Source: Atlanticothrix silvestris CENA357
GTDB lineage: Bacteria > Cyanobacteriota > Cyanobacteriia > Cyanobacteriales > Nostocaceae
Direction: 5' to 3'
Assembly (NCBI RefSeq): GCF_016056295.1
Contig: NZ_JAECZB010000075.1
Location: forward strand, 1 to 39,169
DNA length: 39,169 nt
This document shows, in pieces, positions 1 through 7,817 of the stretch. Made by a program: the position numbers and the translations under genes. The notes under the pieces are model-generated. The model did not search any database, was not told the origin of the DNA, and saw only the letters and a program-made list of their open reading frames with translations. Position 1 is the first letter of the stretch, and every line of letters begins with the position of its first letter.

Positions 1-240
1 ATCAAGGCAGTAGAGATTGCCTCCGACCATATTCATTTATTAGTTGAGTATGACCCGCATCACTCAATATCTCAAATAGTGAAAGCATTTAAAGGCAGGT
101 CATCAAGATATTTACAGCAAGAATTTCCAGAATTAATGAAACTACCTAGCTTGTGGACACATTCATATATGTTTGACACAACAGAAAAAATCAGCACACA
201 GAAGGTTCTAGAGTATATTAATGACCCACATCACGGCTGA
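1..240 (+). CDS. IS200/IS605-family TnpA transposase, C-terminal part
   Basis: The window opens inside a gene; reading frame 1 gives 79 residues up to TGA at 238-240. The segment contains DHIHLLVEYDP, the HUH motif of Y1 single-strand transposases, and further on the VLEYIND stretch that carries the catalytic tyrosine of this family. The SLWTHSYM-like stretch (LPSLWTHSYM) between them is also typical of TnpA_IS200. The start lies upstream of the window, so intactness cannot be judged. No tnpB follows, so this is an IS200-like or tnpA-only element. The hairpin just downstream fits its right end. Confidence 0.88.
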   Translation: MKAVEIASDHIHLLVEYDPHHSISQIVKAFKGRSSRYLQQEFPELMKLPSLWTHSYMFDTTEKISTQKVLEYINDPHHG

Positions 241-248
241 ATAAATGA

Positions 249-289
249 GCCACTGCGTTGCGGGGGTTCCCCCCGTTGTAGTAAGTGGC
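249..289 (+). mobile_element. Right-end subterminal hairpin of the IS200/IS605 element
   Basis: GCCACT (249-254) pairs with AGTGGC (284-289), and an inner GGGGG/CCCCC stem (262-274 region) closes the hairpin. It begins 9 nt after the tnpA stop. IS200/IS605 elements have such imperfect hairpins at their ends, recognised by TnpA on single-stranded DNA. The exact cleavage site cannot be fixed without the left end. Confidence 0.6.
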
Positions 290-323
290 GTTCAGCCTGT
301 TCGCTTATATCCCCCGATTAAAA

Positions 324-342
324 ATGCGTGGGCTTTACGCAT
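324..342. repeat. Short inverted repeat (ATGCGT/ACGCAT)
   Basis: ATGCGT at 324-329 and ACGCAT at 337-342 form a 6-bp stem with a 7-nt loop. It lies between the IS end and the two-hairpin repeat. It may be part of the IS end or of the repeat cluster. Confidence 0.4.
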
Positions 343-350
343 CACAACCC

Positions 351-394
351 GTAAGGACTAAAGTCCTAAGAAAAGGGCTAAAGCCCTTACTACG
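351..394. repeat. Two-hairpin palindromic repeat, copy 1
   Basis: Two stem-loops stand side by side: GGACT-AAA-AGTCC (355-367) and AAGGGCT-AA-AGCCCTT (374-389), ending in TTACTAC. The same design (GTAGTAAG, hairpin, A-rich spacer, AGGGCT..AGCCCT hairpin, ACTAC) recurs at 32811-32859, so this is a dispersed repeat family. The rest of 395-552 is AT-rich upstream DNA for the next gene, with no other gene visible. Confidence 0.65.
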
Positions 395-567
395 AGATAA
401 ATTTAGCTAACTTTATATTAGTTAACATAGTTTGATTTATTCTCACCCACTTACTTAATTATAATCTTTAATAATAACCGAAAAACTTAGTACGGTAAAC
501 TGTAATGTTCGCCCTATTAAATAACCGTTAAAATAGAAACTATAAACTAGTTAGAGGAACCGTAGAA

Positions 568-942
568 ATGCAATTTACATACAATACTGATAAACGTAAA
601 TTGTTGTCGTCGCTATCTCATGGAGCAATTTTCTTTAGTACGACATTGTTTTCGATTGGTGTTCCTATTGTAATTAACTTACTCTCCGACGACCCAGTTG
701 TTAAAAGCAACGCAAAAGAATCAATTAATTTTCACTTTAATGTTTGGTTCTGGGCAACTTTAATTGGAATTCCACTTGGAATTTTATCGTGGCTCACCTT
801 TGGTCTTGGTGGTATTTTGTTTTTTCCTGTTGTTGCTTTGGGCTTTTTATTACATTGGGGATTAACAATTTGGGCGCTGCTACACTGTTTTAGTCAGCCT
901 GATGAACCATTTCGTTACCCGTTTATTTTTCGATTATTTTAA
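568..942 (+). CDS. DUF4870 domain-containing small membrane protein
   Basis: This 124-residue protein has a short polar N-terminus and about three hydrophobic segments (near residues 12-38, 57-80 and 82-105). The motif NAKESINFHF at about residues 49-58 is the signature of DUF4870 (Tic20-like) membrane proteins, whose function is unknown. An AGAGGA Shine-Dalgarno at 553-558 lies 9 nt before the ATG. The gene stands alone and is followed by a clear Rho-independent terminator. A second DUF4870 protein lies at 3881-4348 on the other strand. The family call is firm; the role is not known. Confidence 0.85.
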   Translation: MQFTYNTDKRKLLSSLSHGAIFFSTTLFSIGVPIVINLLSDDPVVKSNAKESINFHFNVWFWATLIGIPLGILSWLTFGLGGILFFPVVALGFLLHWGLTIWALLHCFSQPDEPFRYPFIFRLF

Positions 943-973
943 TCACATACAATGCAAAACTAAATTTGTTTTT

Positions 974-1005
974 AAAAAAGGGATTTACTTCAATATCCCT
1001 TTTTT
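974..1005 (+). terminator. Rho-independent terminator of the DUF4870 gene
   Basis: AAAAAAGGGAT (974-984) pairs perfectly with ATCCCTTTTTT (995-1005) around a 10-nt loop and ends in a T-run. It lies 32 bp after the stop codon at 942. The A/T-rich symmetry would also work on the minus strand. Confidence 0.85.
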
Positions 1006-1366
1006 ATTAATTATGCGATTGCACTTACCTAAAAATATTAATTAAAATAAATTTCATCCTGTAGATGATTATCTTATCTCTATCGATATATAGTGCAATT
1101 CAGTGTTTTGATATACAAATATAACTTTGTTCTCAGCGAAAAAGTAATTTTACTGGATTTTAATAGCTATAATCAAAATTTTTCCTTCTTGGGGCAGAAG
1201 TAATTTAATTTTTTTGCCTATATTATTAAGATTAACAATTTATGGTAGAGATATCAAAAAAATGTTGCCTGCACATAAAAATACTCAGAAGGCAACTAAT
1301 ATTACCTACCAGCGATAAAATTTGTCTGTCTATGCCGTGAATTAACGCATATTTCACAGTTCAATT
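1006..1366. other. Intergenic stretch with no gene seen
   Basis: About 360 bp of AT-rich DNA between the DUF4870 terminator and the lipoprotein gene. I see no reading frame with protein-like content. It presumably holds the lipoprotein promoter, but no convincing -35/-10 pair can be singled out. Confidence 0.4.
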
Positions 1367-1392
1367 TTGCAGAAGTTTAGCGAAGTATTACT

Positions 1393-1397
1393 AGGAG
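1393..1397 (+). promoter_or_regulatory. Shine-Dalgarno AGGAG that fixes the lipoprotein start
   Basis: AGGAG lies 8 nt before ATG 1406. The longer in-frame TTG at 1367 has no such site, and starting at 1406 gives a proper lipoprotein signal peptide. Confidence 0.75.
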
Positions 1398-1405
1398 ATT
1401 GTTCA

Positions 1406-2230
1406 ATGTTAAATAGATATCATCATAACCCTTTCAGCGGTTTGAAAAATATCCGTACAAGTGCTGTCAGCCTAGCAATAATGGCTCTACTTCTTCCTGC
1501 TTGTACAAATAATCTAGAAACCAGAAACCCAGAAGAACCCCAAGGTAACGTTACCACAGAGGAAGTAGCTGACAACACTAACGAACTCTTAGGTCAAACT
1601 GTAACTATTAGAAGTGAACCTGTACGTAAAATTAGTCCGACTACATTCACTGTTAGTGACAATCAATTTTTTGGCGGTGAAACTATCTTAGTTGTTAATG
1701 CTTCAGGACAGCCTGCTACTCTTCCTGAAAATGCAGAACTTCAAGTAACAGGGAAGGTTGCTAAGTTTGTAGCTACTGATATTGAAAAAGAGTACAGTTT
1801 GGATTTAGATCCAAATTTGTATCGAGAATACGAAAGTAAACCAGCAATTATCGCTCAATCAATTGCTCCAGCAGTCAAACCTGGTGAACTCAGCACAAAC
1901 CCAAGTGCATACTACAACAAAGTAATTGCTGTACCTGCGGAAGTTGAAGATATTGTTGGTAATAATGCATTTACGCTTGACGAAGATCAACTAATTGGCG
2001 GTCAGGATTTGTTAGTCTTATTTCCGAAGGGACAAACACCTGTTAAGGAAGGCGAGAAGATAGTTGTGGCTGGTACACTACGCCCATTTGTTGTTGCTGA
2101 TATTGAAAGAGATTACGACTTGACTTGGGATGCAGGTTTGCAAAAGCAGCTAGAAGTGGAATATAAAAACAGGCCTGTGCTAGTTGCTGAATCTGTATAT
2201 CCTTCAGCCATTCCCGATATAGCTAAGTAA
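1406..2230 (+). CDS. Putative lipoprotein with two tandem OB-like repeats
   Basis: From ATG 1406 the product has 274 residues. A basic N-terminus and a hydrophobic run end in LLLPAC, a plausible lipobox, so the mature protein is probably membrane-anchored in the periplasm. Two homologous units of about 95 residues follow. Each starts with LLGQTVTI or YYNKVIAV, contains FTVSDNQFFGG or FTLDEDQLIGG, then a hydrophobic LLVLF-type strand, a GKV/GTL..FV(A/V).DIE turn, an acidic DLD/LTWD segment, and ends in PAIIAQSI or PVLVAESV. This pattern suggests a duplicated beta-barrel (OB-type) fold. No enzyme motif is visible. Its function is unknown; similar lipoproteins occur in cyanobacteria, from memory. 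Confidence 0.75.
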   Translation: MLNRYHHNPFSGLKNIRTSAVSLAIMALLLPACTNNLETRNPEEPQGNVTTEEVADNTNELLGQTVTIRSEPVRKISPTTFTVSDNQFFGGETILVVNASGQPATLPENAELQVTGKVAKFVATDIEKEYSLDLDPNLYREYESKPAIIAQSIAPAVKPGELSTNPSAYYNKVIAVPAEVEDIVGNNAFTLDEDQLIGGQDLLVLFPKGQTPVKEGEKIVVAGTLRPFVVADIERDYDLTWDAGLQKQLEVEYKNRPVLVAESVYPSAIPDIAK

Positions 2231-2258
2231 GTCGAAGTCAATAATTTCTGAAAACTAT

Positions 2259-2295
2259 GGGTTCTTACTACAAGTGGGAACCCTAACAAATTTTT
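2259..2295. terminator. Probable terminator between convergent genes
   Basis: GGGTTC (2259-2264) pairs with GAACCC (2278-2283) and a T5 run follows at 2291-2295. It sits between the ends of the lipoprotein gene (+) and the 2309-2656 gene (-). The stem is short, so the call is moderate. Confidence 0.5.
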
Positions 2296-2308
2296 AGTGA
2301 AAACAGAA

Positions 2309-2656
2309 CTAAAGATGAGGATTATGAGTAACGTCTAGAATTACCTCTTTAGCTTCTTCTGTATTTGCTACATCTGCTCGCATTCTCAGTTCAATTAGAC
2401 CTACAATTTTTACACTAACTTCTAGTGTTACCTTTTCAGTAGGAATGTCTCTTTGTCTGACTCTTTTGCTAGCAATTTCAATAACATTAATTGCTTGATC
2501 AACAGCTGTAAAGATAGCTTCTTCGGTAATTTCACTAGCTTTTTCTTGTGTGGTAGAAGCTGCTTGAGTAAAGAATTTTTTTCCTTTTTTTGGAATAATA
2601 TTGAGTATATTATCAATTAATTGTTTTCCTTTTGTTTGAAGATTCTCTAGATTCAT
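2309..2656 (-). CDS. Small conserved cyanobacterial protein of unknown function
   Basis: This 115-residue protein has no signal peptide. The N-terminal half is lysine- and glutamine-rich and likely helical. The C-terminal half (KVTLEVSVKIVGLIELRMR and on) looks like alternating beta strands. It begins only 13 bp after the stop of the oxidoreductase gene upstream on the same strand, so the two are probably co-transcribed. I do not recognise a named family. The composition looks like a real protein, and the frame-shifted 62-residue alternative inside it does not. Confidence 0.65.
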   Translation of the reverse strand: MNLENLQTKGKQLIDNILNIIPKKGKKFFTQAASTTQEKASEITEEAIFTAVDQAINVIEIASKRVRQRDIPTEKVTLEVSVKIVGLIELRMRADVANTEEAKEVILDVTHNPHL

Positions 2657-2669
2657 GGGTTTTCGCAGC

Positions 2670-3782
2670 CTAATTATCAGTAAGATATGCTTTCAATGTG
2701 GGTACATCTATCCATCGGGATGCAGCGTGAGATTCATGGGATAAATCCATTAATAACTGAGAATAAACACCTTCTCGCAGCGATGGTACTATTTGCTGTC
2801 GGCTGTCAATTCCCTGTACCCATTGGTCTACTACACGAATAAATGCACAAATGCGACCATCATTGTAATGTTGGGGAAACGTTAGCCGACTGGGTATTTC
2901 GATTTCCTTCAGAGGTTGACCAGCCTGGGAACCCCAAACATGAAATCCATGTATGTAGTCTTTTTGATTTTCACTTCCCAATACTAAAGTACCGCGATCG
3001 CCATACACTTCTACCCAATGTGTTCTAGCTGCATGAACAACTGCACTGATGGTAACTTGGCAAGGTGTACCATCTGCCAATTCCAGCGATAGCAGACAGT
3101 TATCGTCAGTATTTACAGGCTTTAATTCTTTGCTAGCAGAATCAACTCGCGTCAGAATCGCAGTACTTAAATAAGCGTTTAATCTGCGTACTGGCCCAAA
3201 TAGCCAGTAAATATAATCGAAGGCGTGGGAACCCAAAGAACCTAATGCACCACCGCCTTTGTCTTGGGAAGAATACCAGTTCCAAGGTCTGGAAGTATCT
3301 GCACGGGAAGAACCTAACCAATCAATTTTAATTAAGCGCTTGTTACCTACATAGTCAGCTGATAACATCTCTGCAAATAGCTGCCATTCCGGTACAAAAC
3401 GAAATTCAAAATCTACAGTCGCAGTTACGCCTTGATTTTTAGCTAATTGATATAATTCTTGAGCTTCAGATACATTTAAAGTTAAAGGTTTTTCTATTAA
3501 TACATGTTTGCCTGCTTGCAGCACTGTTTTTGCCATTTCATAGTGCAAAAATGGCGGTGTGGCAATACTGAGCGCTTGTACTTCCGGTAATGCAACAATA
3601 TCTGCGATCGCATCACAAGCGTAAGTAATATTATGAGAGTCGGCAACTGCTTTGGCTTTATTGATATCTCGATGATAAACTGCAACTACTTCAGTTCGAT
3701 GATGTGCCTGAAATCCGGGAATATGGACTTTTTGACCAAATCCAGTGCCAATGACTGCAACGCCAATCTTCTTTTGATTCAT
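2670..3782 (-). CDS. Gfo/Idh/MocA family NAD(P)-dependent oxidoreductase
   Basis: This 370-residue cytoplasmic enzyme begins with a Rossmann fold (VIGTGFGQ, residues 10-17, binds the dinucleotide) and has the family motif EKP at residues 97-99 (HVLIEKPL), whose lysine is catalytic in relatives. The C-terminal alpha/beta domain includes GGGALGSLGSHAFDYIYW, where SHAFD supplies the usual histidine/aspartate pair. The length is normal for the family, which oxidises or reduces sugars, inositols and related polyols, or makes trans-dihydrodiols. The sequence does not tell the substrate. Its operon partner is the small protein at 2309-2656. Confidence 0.9.
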   Translation of the reverse strand: MNQKKIGVAVIGTGFGQKVHIPGFQAHHRTEVVAVYHRDINKAKAVADSHNITYACDAIADIVALPEVQALSIATPPFLHYEMAKTVLQAGKHVLIEKPLTLNVSEAQELYQLAKNQGVTATVDFEFRFVPEWQLFAEMLSADYVGNKRLIKIDWLGSSRADTSRPWNWYSSQDKGGGALGSLGSHAFDYIYWLFGPVRRLNAYLSTAILTRVDSASKELKPVNTDDNCLLSLELADGTPCQVTISAVVHAARTHWVEVYGDRGTLVLGSENQKDYIHGFHVWGSQAGQPLKEIEIPSRLTFPQHYNDGRICAFIRVVDQWVQGIDSRQQIVPSLREGVYSQLLMDLSHESHAASRWIDVPTLKAYLTDN

Positions 3783-3880
3783 GATATTTTTTCTGTTTCA
3801 CACCCAATATTTAATAAAAGCTTTAGTCAGCATCGCTGACAACTGACTATTGACGACTGACACGCGTAGCATAAATCAAT

Positions 3881-4348
3881 CTACCGCAAAACTCGCATAG
3901 TTAAAGGATAGCGGTAATGTTGTCCCTTATATGCTTTGATAGCGGCGAAAGTGACTACAAATGCTTGTACTAACATTAATATTACAATTAGCCACATCCA
4001 CACAAATAATAAACCTTCTAAAACTGTATTAATTTCATTGACTTCACCATCAGTAGTAACTGCAATACCACAACTAGCTAATACTAATAACAAAGATATA
4101 ATGATTCCCATTAAAATATATAAAGTCAGTGAAATTTGAAAATTTAAAGATTCTTTGCCTTGAAAATCAATCCAAGGATATTGTGATTTTTTGAATCGCC
4201 AAATTATCAATGGTGCTAGGATATTCAAAGGCAAATACAATGGAATGCCCATAAACACCACAACAAACAATAATACCCACGCCAATAAAGCCGAGATATG
4301 ACACAACATCGCCCCTATACGCATTTGCTGTTTGTGTTTTTTTCTCAT
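3881..4348 (-). CDS. DUF4870 domain-containing membrane protein
   Basis: This 155-residue protein has a basic N-terminus (MRKKHKQQ) and four hydrophobic segments (about residues 12-46, 71-90 and 107-137, the first long enough for two helices). The FQGKESLNFQ motif at about residues 62-71 is the DUF4870 signature. It is longer than the 124-residue relative at 568-942. It ends with the basic sequence YRYPLTMRVLR, much like the end of the relative (FRYPFIFRLF). Function unknown. It starts 74 bp after the DUF1822 gene on the same strand, with a perfect inverted repeat between them. Confidence 0.85.
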   Translation of the reverse strand: MRKKHKQQMRIGAMLCHISALLAWVLLFVVVFMGIPLYLPLNILAPLIIWRFKKSQYPWIDFQGKESLNFQISLTLYILMGIIISLLLVLASCGIAVTTDGEVNEINTVLEGLLFVWMWLIVILMLVQAFVVTFAAIKAYKGQHYRYPLTMRVLR

Positions 4349-4370
4349 GGCTTTTTATTTTTAGATGGAT

Positions 4371-4389
4371 TTAAGGAACGATTCCTTAA
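4371..4389. promoter_or_regulatory. Perfect inverted repeat TTAAGGAA-CGA-TTCCTTAA
   Basis: An 8-bp perfect palindrome with a 3-nt centre lies between the end of the DUF1822 gene and the start of the DUF4870 gene, about 23 bp upstream of the latter's ATG. No T-run follows on the minus strand, so an operator or mRNA stem is as likely as a terminator. Confidence 0.4.
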
Positions 4390-4422
4390 CCACACTATCG
4401 GTAAACTCAGCCAAATAAAAGC

Positions 4423-5583
4423 TTAAAATCTCAAAATTTCTCGATCATAATTTTCTGGAAGTGGTTCTATTTCCCAGACTATGCCCTCTCCCGGTTCTAA
4501 AGCAACTTCTATGTAAAGTTGTTCTACGGCAGTGGTAGCCATATCTTCGTTGTTAGGGAAAGGCTGTAAATCTTCGGTAAGCAGTCTCAACTTAAAACCA
4601 CCAGGAATGGCTGCACCTACAGTAATGTTACGCAACTCAAAGCGCCAATATCGTATGTCTGGTTCGCCTTGGGGTGTAATTAGCAATTCATATAACTGAC
4701 CTGCGATCGCTAGTTGGCGTGATAAACTGACTCCTGGTTGTCTTTCTTCTATACTCCGAGATCCAGCAGCACTTAATTCTAGATTCAAGCGTCCCCAGCC
4801 GATAGCTTCAGCTACCTGAGAAATACCACTTTGCAACCATTGCAAAACTGACCGCTGTTCTGCCAATCCTAAACGTCGTTCATATAAGCTTTGTCGCCAG
4901 CCCCCATGTTCAATTAATCTCCCCCACAATTCCCAAGGGACGGCTAAGCGGGGAGTAATAATTTCTGGATTTCCCAGGCGAGTAATCAGGTTTTGTGCTT
5001 GTGTTTGTGGTAAAGTTGGCAGCGGCATAATGTTGCTGCGTGTAGGTTCCTGGGGGCAAATTTGCCGCGCCACCGTTAGCACATTAATATCAGCGATCAT
5101 ATCAGCAGCATCTAAAGCATAAGTGCGATCGCAGGCATCATAATTACTTTTTGTTTTCAGTTGTTCGTGAGTACAGTAGCCCCAAACCCTGACATAACCT
5201 TCATCGGAATCTACTTGCACACCTAAGTAATAATCACCAGCCCAAGTAAGAATATCTACCCATTCTTGTGGGACTCGCAATTCACTTAAATCAATTGTTT
5301 CGGTGGGAACCAAAATAAATCGAGTTACGTCTAATGTGACTGCGGTTCCACTCACCAATTCCCAAAAACTGGGTAAAGCAGTGGTAGTTGGCCAAACTTT
5401 TGCCTGGGGAGTAAAATCCTCTTGCAGCCAAGGCAAAACAGCACTCAGACAAAGTTGATTTAGGTAAGCTTGATAACCAGAACTAGGATGAGAAAAAGCT
5501 TGACGATCAAGATTTGCTGTAGGGGGGATTTCTAAAATTAAATCTGTGGAAGCAAAACTTAATATATTAGTATCACGGGTCAT
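4423..5583 (-). CDS. DUF1822 family protein
   Basis: This 386-residue protein matches the cyanobacterial DUF1822 family from memory of its pattern: a divergent N-terminus, then PQEWVDILTWAGDYYLGVQVD, a WGYCTHEQLK strand, and a C-terminal region with PGGFKLRLLTEDLQPF and a final acidic PGEGIVWEIEPLP. It has no signal peptide and no membrane helix. Its function is not known. It lies 95 bp downstream of a sigma-70-like gene on the same strand, and such pairs suggest co-regulation with, or of, that factor. The start codon follows GGAG at the foot of a predicted leader hairpin (5595-5647). Confidence 0.85.
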   Translation of the reverse strand: MTRDTNILSFASTDLILEIPPTANLDRQAFSHPSSGYQAYLNQLCLSAVLPWLQEDFTPQAKVWPTTTALPSFWELVSGTAVTLDVTRFILVPTETIDLSELRVPQEWVDILTWAGDYYLGVQVDSDEGYVRVWGYCTHEQLKTKSNYDACDRTYALDAADMIADINVLTVARQICPQEPTRSNIMPLPTLPQTQAQNLITRLGNPEIITPRLAVPWELWGRLIEHGGWRQSLYERRLGLAEQRSVLQWLQSGISQVAEAIGWGRLNLELSAAGSRSIEERQPGVSLSRQLAIAGQLYELLITPQGEPDIRYWRFELRNITVGAAIPGGFKLRLLTEDLQPFPNNEDMATTAVEQLYIEVALEPGEGIVWEIEPLPENYDREILRF

Positions 5584-5591
5584 AGTGGTTA

Positions 5592-5647
5592 CTCCGGGGA
5601 ACTTTTTAGTGTATGTTGGGGCAACCAGAGAAAGGTTGTGTTCCCCG
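5592..5647 (-). promoter_or_regulatory. Structured leader next to the DUF1822 ribosome binding site
   Basis: CGGGGAAC (5595-5602) pairs with GTTCCCCG (5640-5647). Inside the loop CAACC and GGTTG form a second stem around a 7-nt loop. On the mRNA the outer stem ends directly at the GGAG Shine-Dalgarno (5595-5592) of the DUF1822 gene, and its first G is paired. This may tune translation after read-through from the sigma gene, or it may be an attenuator. No long T-run supports a plain terminator. Confidence 0.45.
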
Positions 5648-5678
5648 AACAGGCATGAAAATCTGTTTTAGCATAAGT

Positions 5679-6842
5679 TTAGTGAGGAGATACACCGTAG
5701 TAATTGTGCAGCCATTCCTCCATCACATTACTCATACTGGTAAGTAGGTCTGATGTAACCGCAATATGCAGAGTCTCTTGACTCCAATTAGCCAAAGACC
5801 GCAGCAGAGTTTCTCTGGCTTTGGTGAGTCGCCGCGAAACAGTGTACTGCTTGATGTCTAATTGTTTGGCAATTGTATCTTGATTTAACTGTTGAGCGTA
5901 GTATAGTTGCAAAATCTGTTGTACTTGCAGTTCTAGTTGAGCGATCGCCCCGACTAACACGTTGTTAATATCAGCTTGTTGAGACTTTCGGGTTTGTTCT
6001 TCTTCTTGGGTAAGAATTTCATTAATCAGGGATTGTTGTTCTGTCCCTGGTAGATTATCTAGTAACTCCCATGAATCATCACCACCTTTGGATACATTTA
6101 GTGAATCTGGAGTGGGGTAAAGATACTTGCGTGCAGCTTTAGCAATACTTAGTAGCCACTTTTCTAGAGTTTGTGGGTTGACTTGTTGAGCGCTTTGTGA
6201 ATTATAAGTTTGAGCGATCGCCTCCCAAGTTTCATCATCTGGTCTTGAAAGTTGCCGAGAGTTACTGGCTTTTGTGGGTACATAGAGAGTTTTGAAACAG
6301 TTCCAAGCCAGGATATAGCTAACTATAGTGTCTGAAGATAAACCCGCATTTTGTAAAGACTCTTGTAAACGCTTCTGAGAGATTTTTCGCAACAAACCCC
6401 AATCTGTACAGATATCAACTTCGCGGCGTTGGCGTAAAGTTTCACGAATAGCACTACCAAAAATAATAGCGGCATAGTTTTTCAGGGTACTGCCTTGATC
6501 GAGATTAAAACCTTTGAGGATTCTATCAACTTGGGCGATCGCAATCTGAAAACAGTCGGATAGCTTGTACTGCGTACTGACAAAGCAAGCGGCTGTTTTC
6601 TGGGATGTCCAGTAACAGGATTCTTGTAGATAAGCCGCCAGATGTTGCTTAGCCAAAAGTTTACTTTCAGAAACTTGCCACAACTTATACCAGTACAGCA
6701 CCCAAAAAATTTTTGAAGTTTCTTTTGGTGTATGACAAAGACAACTTTTGATACTGCGGCGCAATCTTGATTCTGTCGCCCAATGACTAAAGCGATGCAC
6801 AAAGGTGGAAAAAATCTCAATAATGGTTTGCCGAGGTTGCAT
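5679..6842 (-). CDS. Sigma-70-like RNA polymerase factor (cyanobacterial type)
   Basis: This is a 387-residue protein. The N-terminal 150 residues are helical and divergent. A region-2-like helix pair follows around residues 120-170 (ending FGSAIRETLRQRREV). The clear part is a C-terminal region 4: VQQILQLYYAQQLNQDTIAKQLDIKQYTVSRRLTKARETLLRSL is spread over about residues 307-350, with the helix-turn-helix at DTIAKQLDIKQYTVSRR. It would direct RNA polymerase to a specific promoter set. It is longer and more divergent than ordinary ECF factors. Downstream is the DUF1822 gene; divergently upstream are two secreted-protein genes, which are possible targets (inference). Confidence 0.75.
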   Translation of the reverse strand: MQPRQTIIEIFSTFVHRFSHWATESRLRRSIKSCLCHTPKETSKIFWVLYWYKLWQVSESKLLAKQHLAAYLQESCYWTSQKTAACFVSTQYKLSDCFQIAIAQVDRILKGFNLDQGSTLKNYAAIIFGSAIRETLRQRREVDICTDWGLLRKISQKRLQESLQNAGLSSDTIVSYILAWNCFKTLYVPTKASNSRQLSRPDDETWEAIAQTYNSQSAQQVNPQTLEKWLLSIAKAARKYLYPTPDSLNVSKGGDDSWELLDNLPGTEQQSLINEILTQEEEQTRKSQQADINNVLVGAIAQLELQVQQILQLYYAQQLNQDTIAKQLDIKQYTVSRRLTKARETLLRSLANWSQETLHIAVTSDLLTSMSNVMEEWLHNYYGVSPH

Positions 6843-6909
6843 AAAAAATTGGAAACCGACCTATAGGAAAAGTGAAGGCATTATTGAACGCCTGCACAAA
6901 CTTTACTAC

Positions 6910-6914
6910 AAGGA
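6910..6914 (+). promoter_or_regulatory. Shine-Dalgarno AAGGA that favours start 6924
   Basis: AAGGA ends directly against an ATG at 6915, which is too close for initiation there. It is 9 nt from the next in-frame ATG at 6924. The second start still gives a full signal peptide (MLRLTLKSLTLGSM). Confidence 0.65.
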
Positions 6915-6923
6915 ATGAAAGCT

Positions 6924-7712
6924 ATGCTTCGGTTAACACTTAAATCTTTAACACTTGGTAGTATGGTAGCCATGTCTACTGCAACTAGTGTTTTTGCCCA
7001 AGTACCTGTATTGGAAAACTTGCAGTTAGTGCAAGCACCTAGCTTTAGTTGTGGTCGCTATCTTCGCACATATATAGTGAAACCTTTAGATAACCGCAAA
7101 GGTTCTGGTATCCGCTGCGTCAAATTAAGCGAAGGGAAACCAGGAACTACAGTTCCCAGACTAGCATGGTACGGCGAAGGTAAGTGGGGCAATGCAACCT
7201 ATCGCCATGTTGGACAAGCTATTTACAGAAATTCTAACCTTGTCGGTTTCGCTTCTGATATTTATGGCAACGGAGAAAATACCAATAACAACTTCCCAGG
7301 TAATCTCAAAATGCAAATCCTGGGTTCCACAATTCGTGTGACTGGTGCATGGAATGAAGAATGGCAATTAGTCAGGGCTACAAACTACAATCCTTTGCCT
7401 AGACCACGTACTTGTGGCGGATATTTTGATCAATATAAAGTTTCTGACCTTGCAGGAAGCCGCCAAGGTTCTGGCTTGCGTTGTGTTCTCCGCGTCGGGC
7501 CAGATAACACAACTTGGTTTGGCAATGGTAACTGGGGAGGTTCCACTTATTCTCACATCGGTACTCGTTCTTTTAATGGTCATGGTGCTGCTGATATTTG
7601 TGGCGCTGGTTTTGGCCCTATTTGTAACAACTTTGCTTGGGGTTCCTTAAAGCTAAATCCTGTTCCTGGTGGTTTTGATGTTACAGGTGCTTGGAGTGAA
7701 AAATGGCGCTAA
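6924..7712 (+). CDS. Secreted protein with two homologous cysteine-containing repeats
   Basis: From ATG 6924 the product has 262 residues. An N-terminal signal peptide ends at about TSVFAQ, so the protein is exported. The mature part is an internal duplication of about 110 residues. Each copy has a cysteine-glycine start (SCGRY / TCGGY), GSG(I/L)RCV, W(Y/F)G.G.WG..TY.H.G, a FPGNLK / FAWGSLK strand, and ends in VTGAW.E.W. Two cysteines per copy are conserved, and the second copy has two more near DICGAGFGPIC. The tryptophan- and glycine-rich beta pattern suggests a carbohydrate- or surface-binding fold, but no family is recognised. It diverges from the sigma factor gene with only about 80 bp between. 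Confidence 0.75.
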   Translation: MLRLTLKSLTLGSMVAMSTATSVFAQVPVLENLQLVQAPSFSCGRYLRTYIVKPLDNRKGSGIRCVKLSEGKPGTTVPRLAWYGEGKWGNATYRHVGQAIYRNSNLVGFASDIYGNGENTNNNFPGNLKMQILGSTIRVTGAWNEEWQLVRATNYNPLPRPRTCGGYFDQYKVSDLAGSRQGSGLRCVLRVGPDNTTWFGNGNWGGSTYSHIGTRSFNGHGAADICGAGFGPICNNFAWGSLKLNPVPGGFDVTGAWSEKWR

Positions 7713-7768
7713 GGCTTAAAAAATGCAGATGTTTAATCAGGGTTATAACTACCGAATATTTCATTAAA

Positions 7769-7782
7769 GGCTATATATAGCC
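7769..7782. promoter_or_regulatory. Perfect palindrome GGCTATATATAGCC
   Basis: A 14-bp perfect palindrome lies 36 bp before ATG 7818, in the short gap between the two secreted-protein genes. It is followed by A-rich DNA, so it is no terminator for the upstream gene. It could be an operator or a processing stem. Confidence 0.35.
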
Positions 7783-7817
7783 AAAAAAATAATTACTAAT
7801 AATGGAGTGTTAATAAA

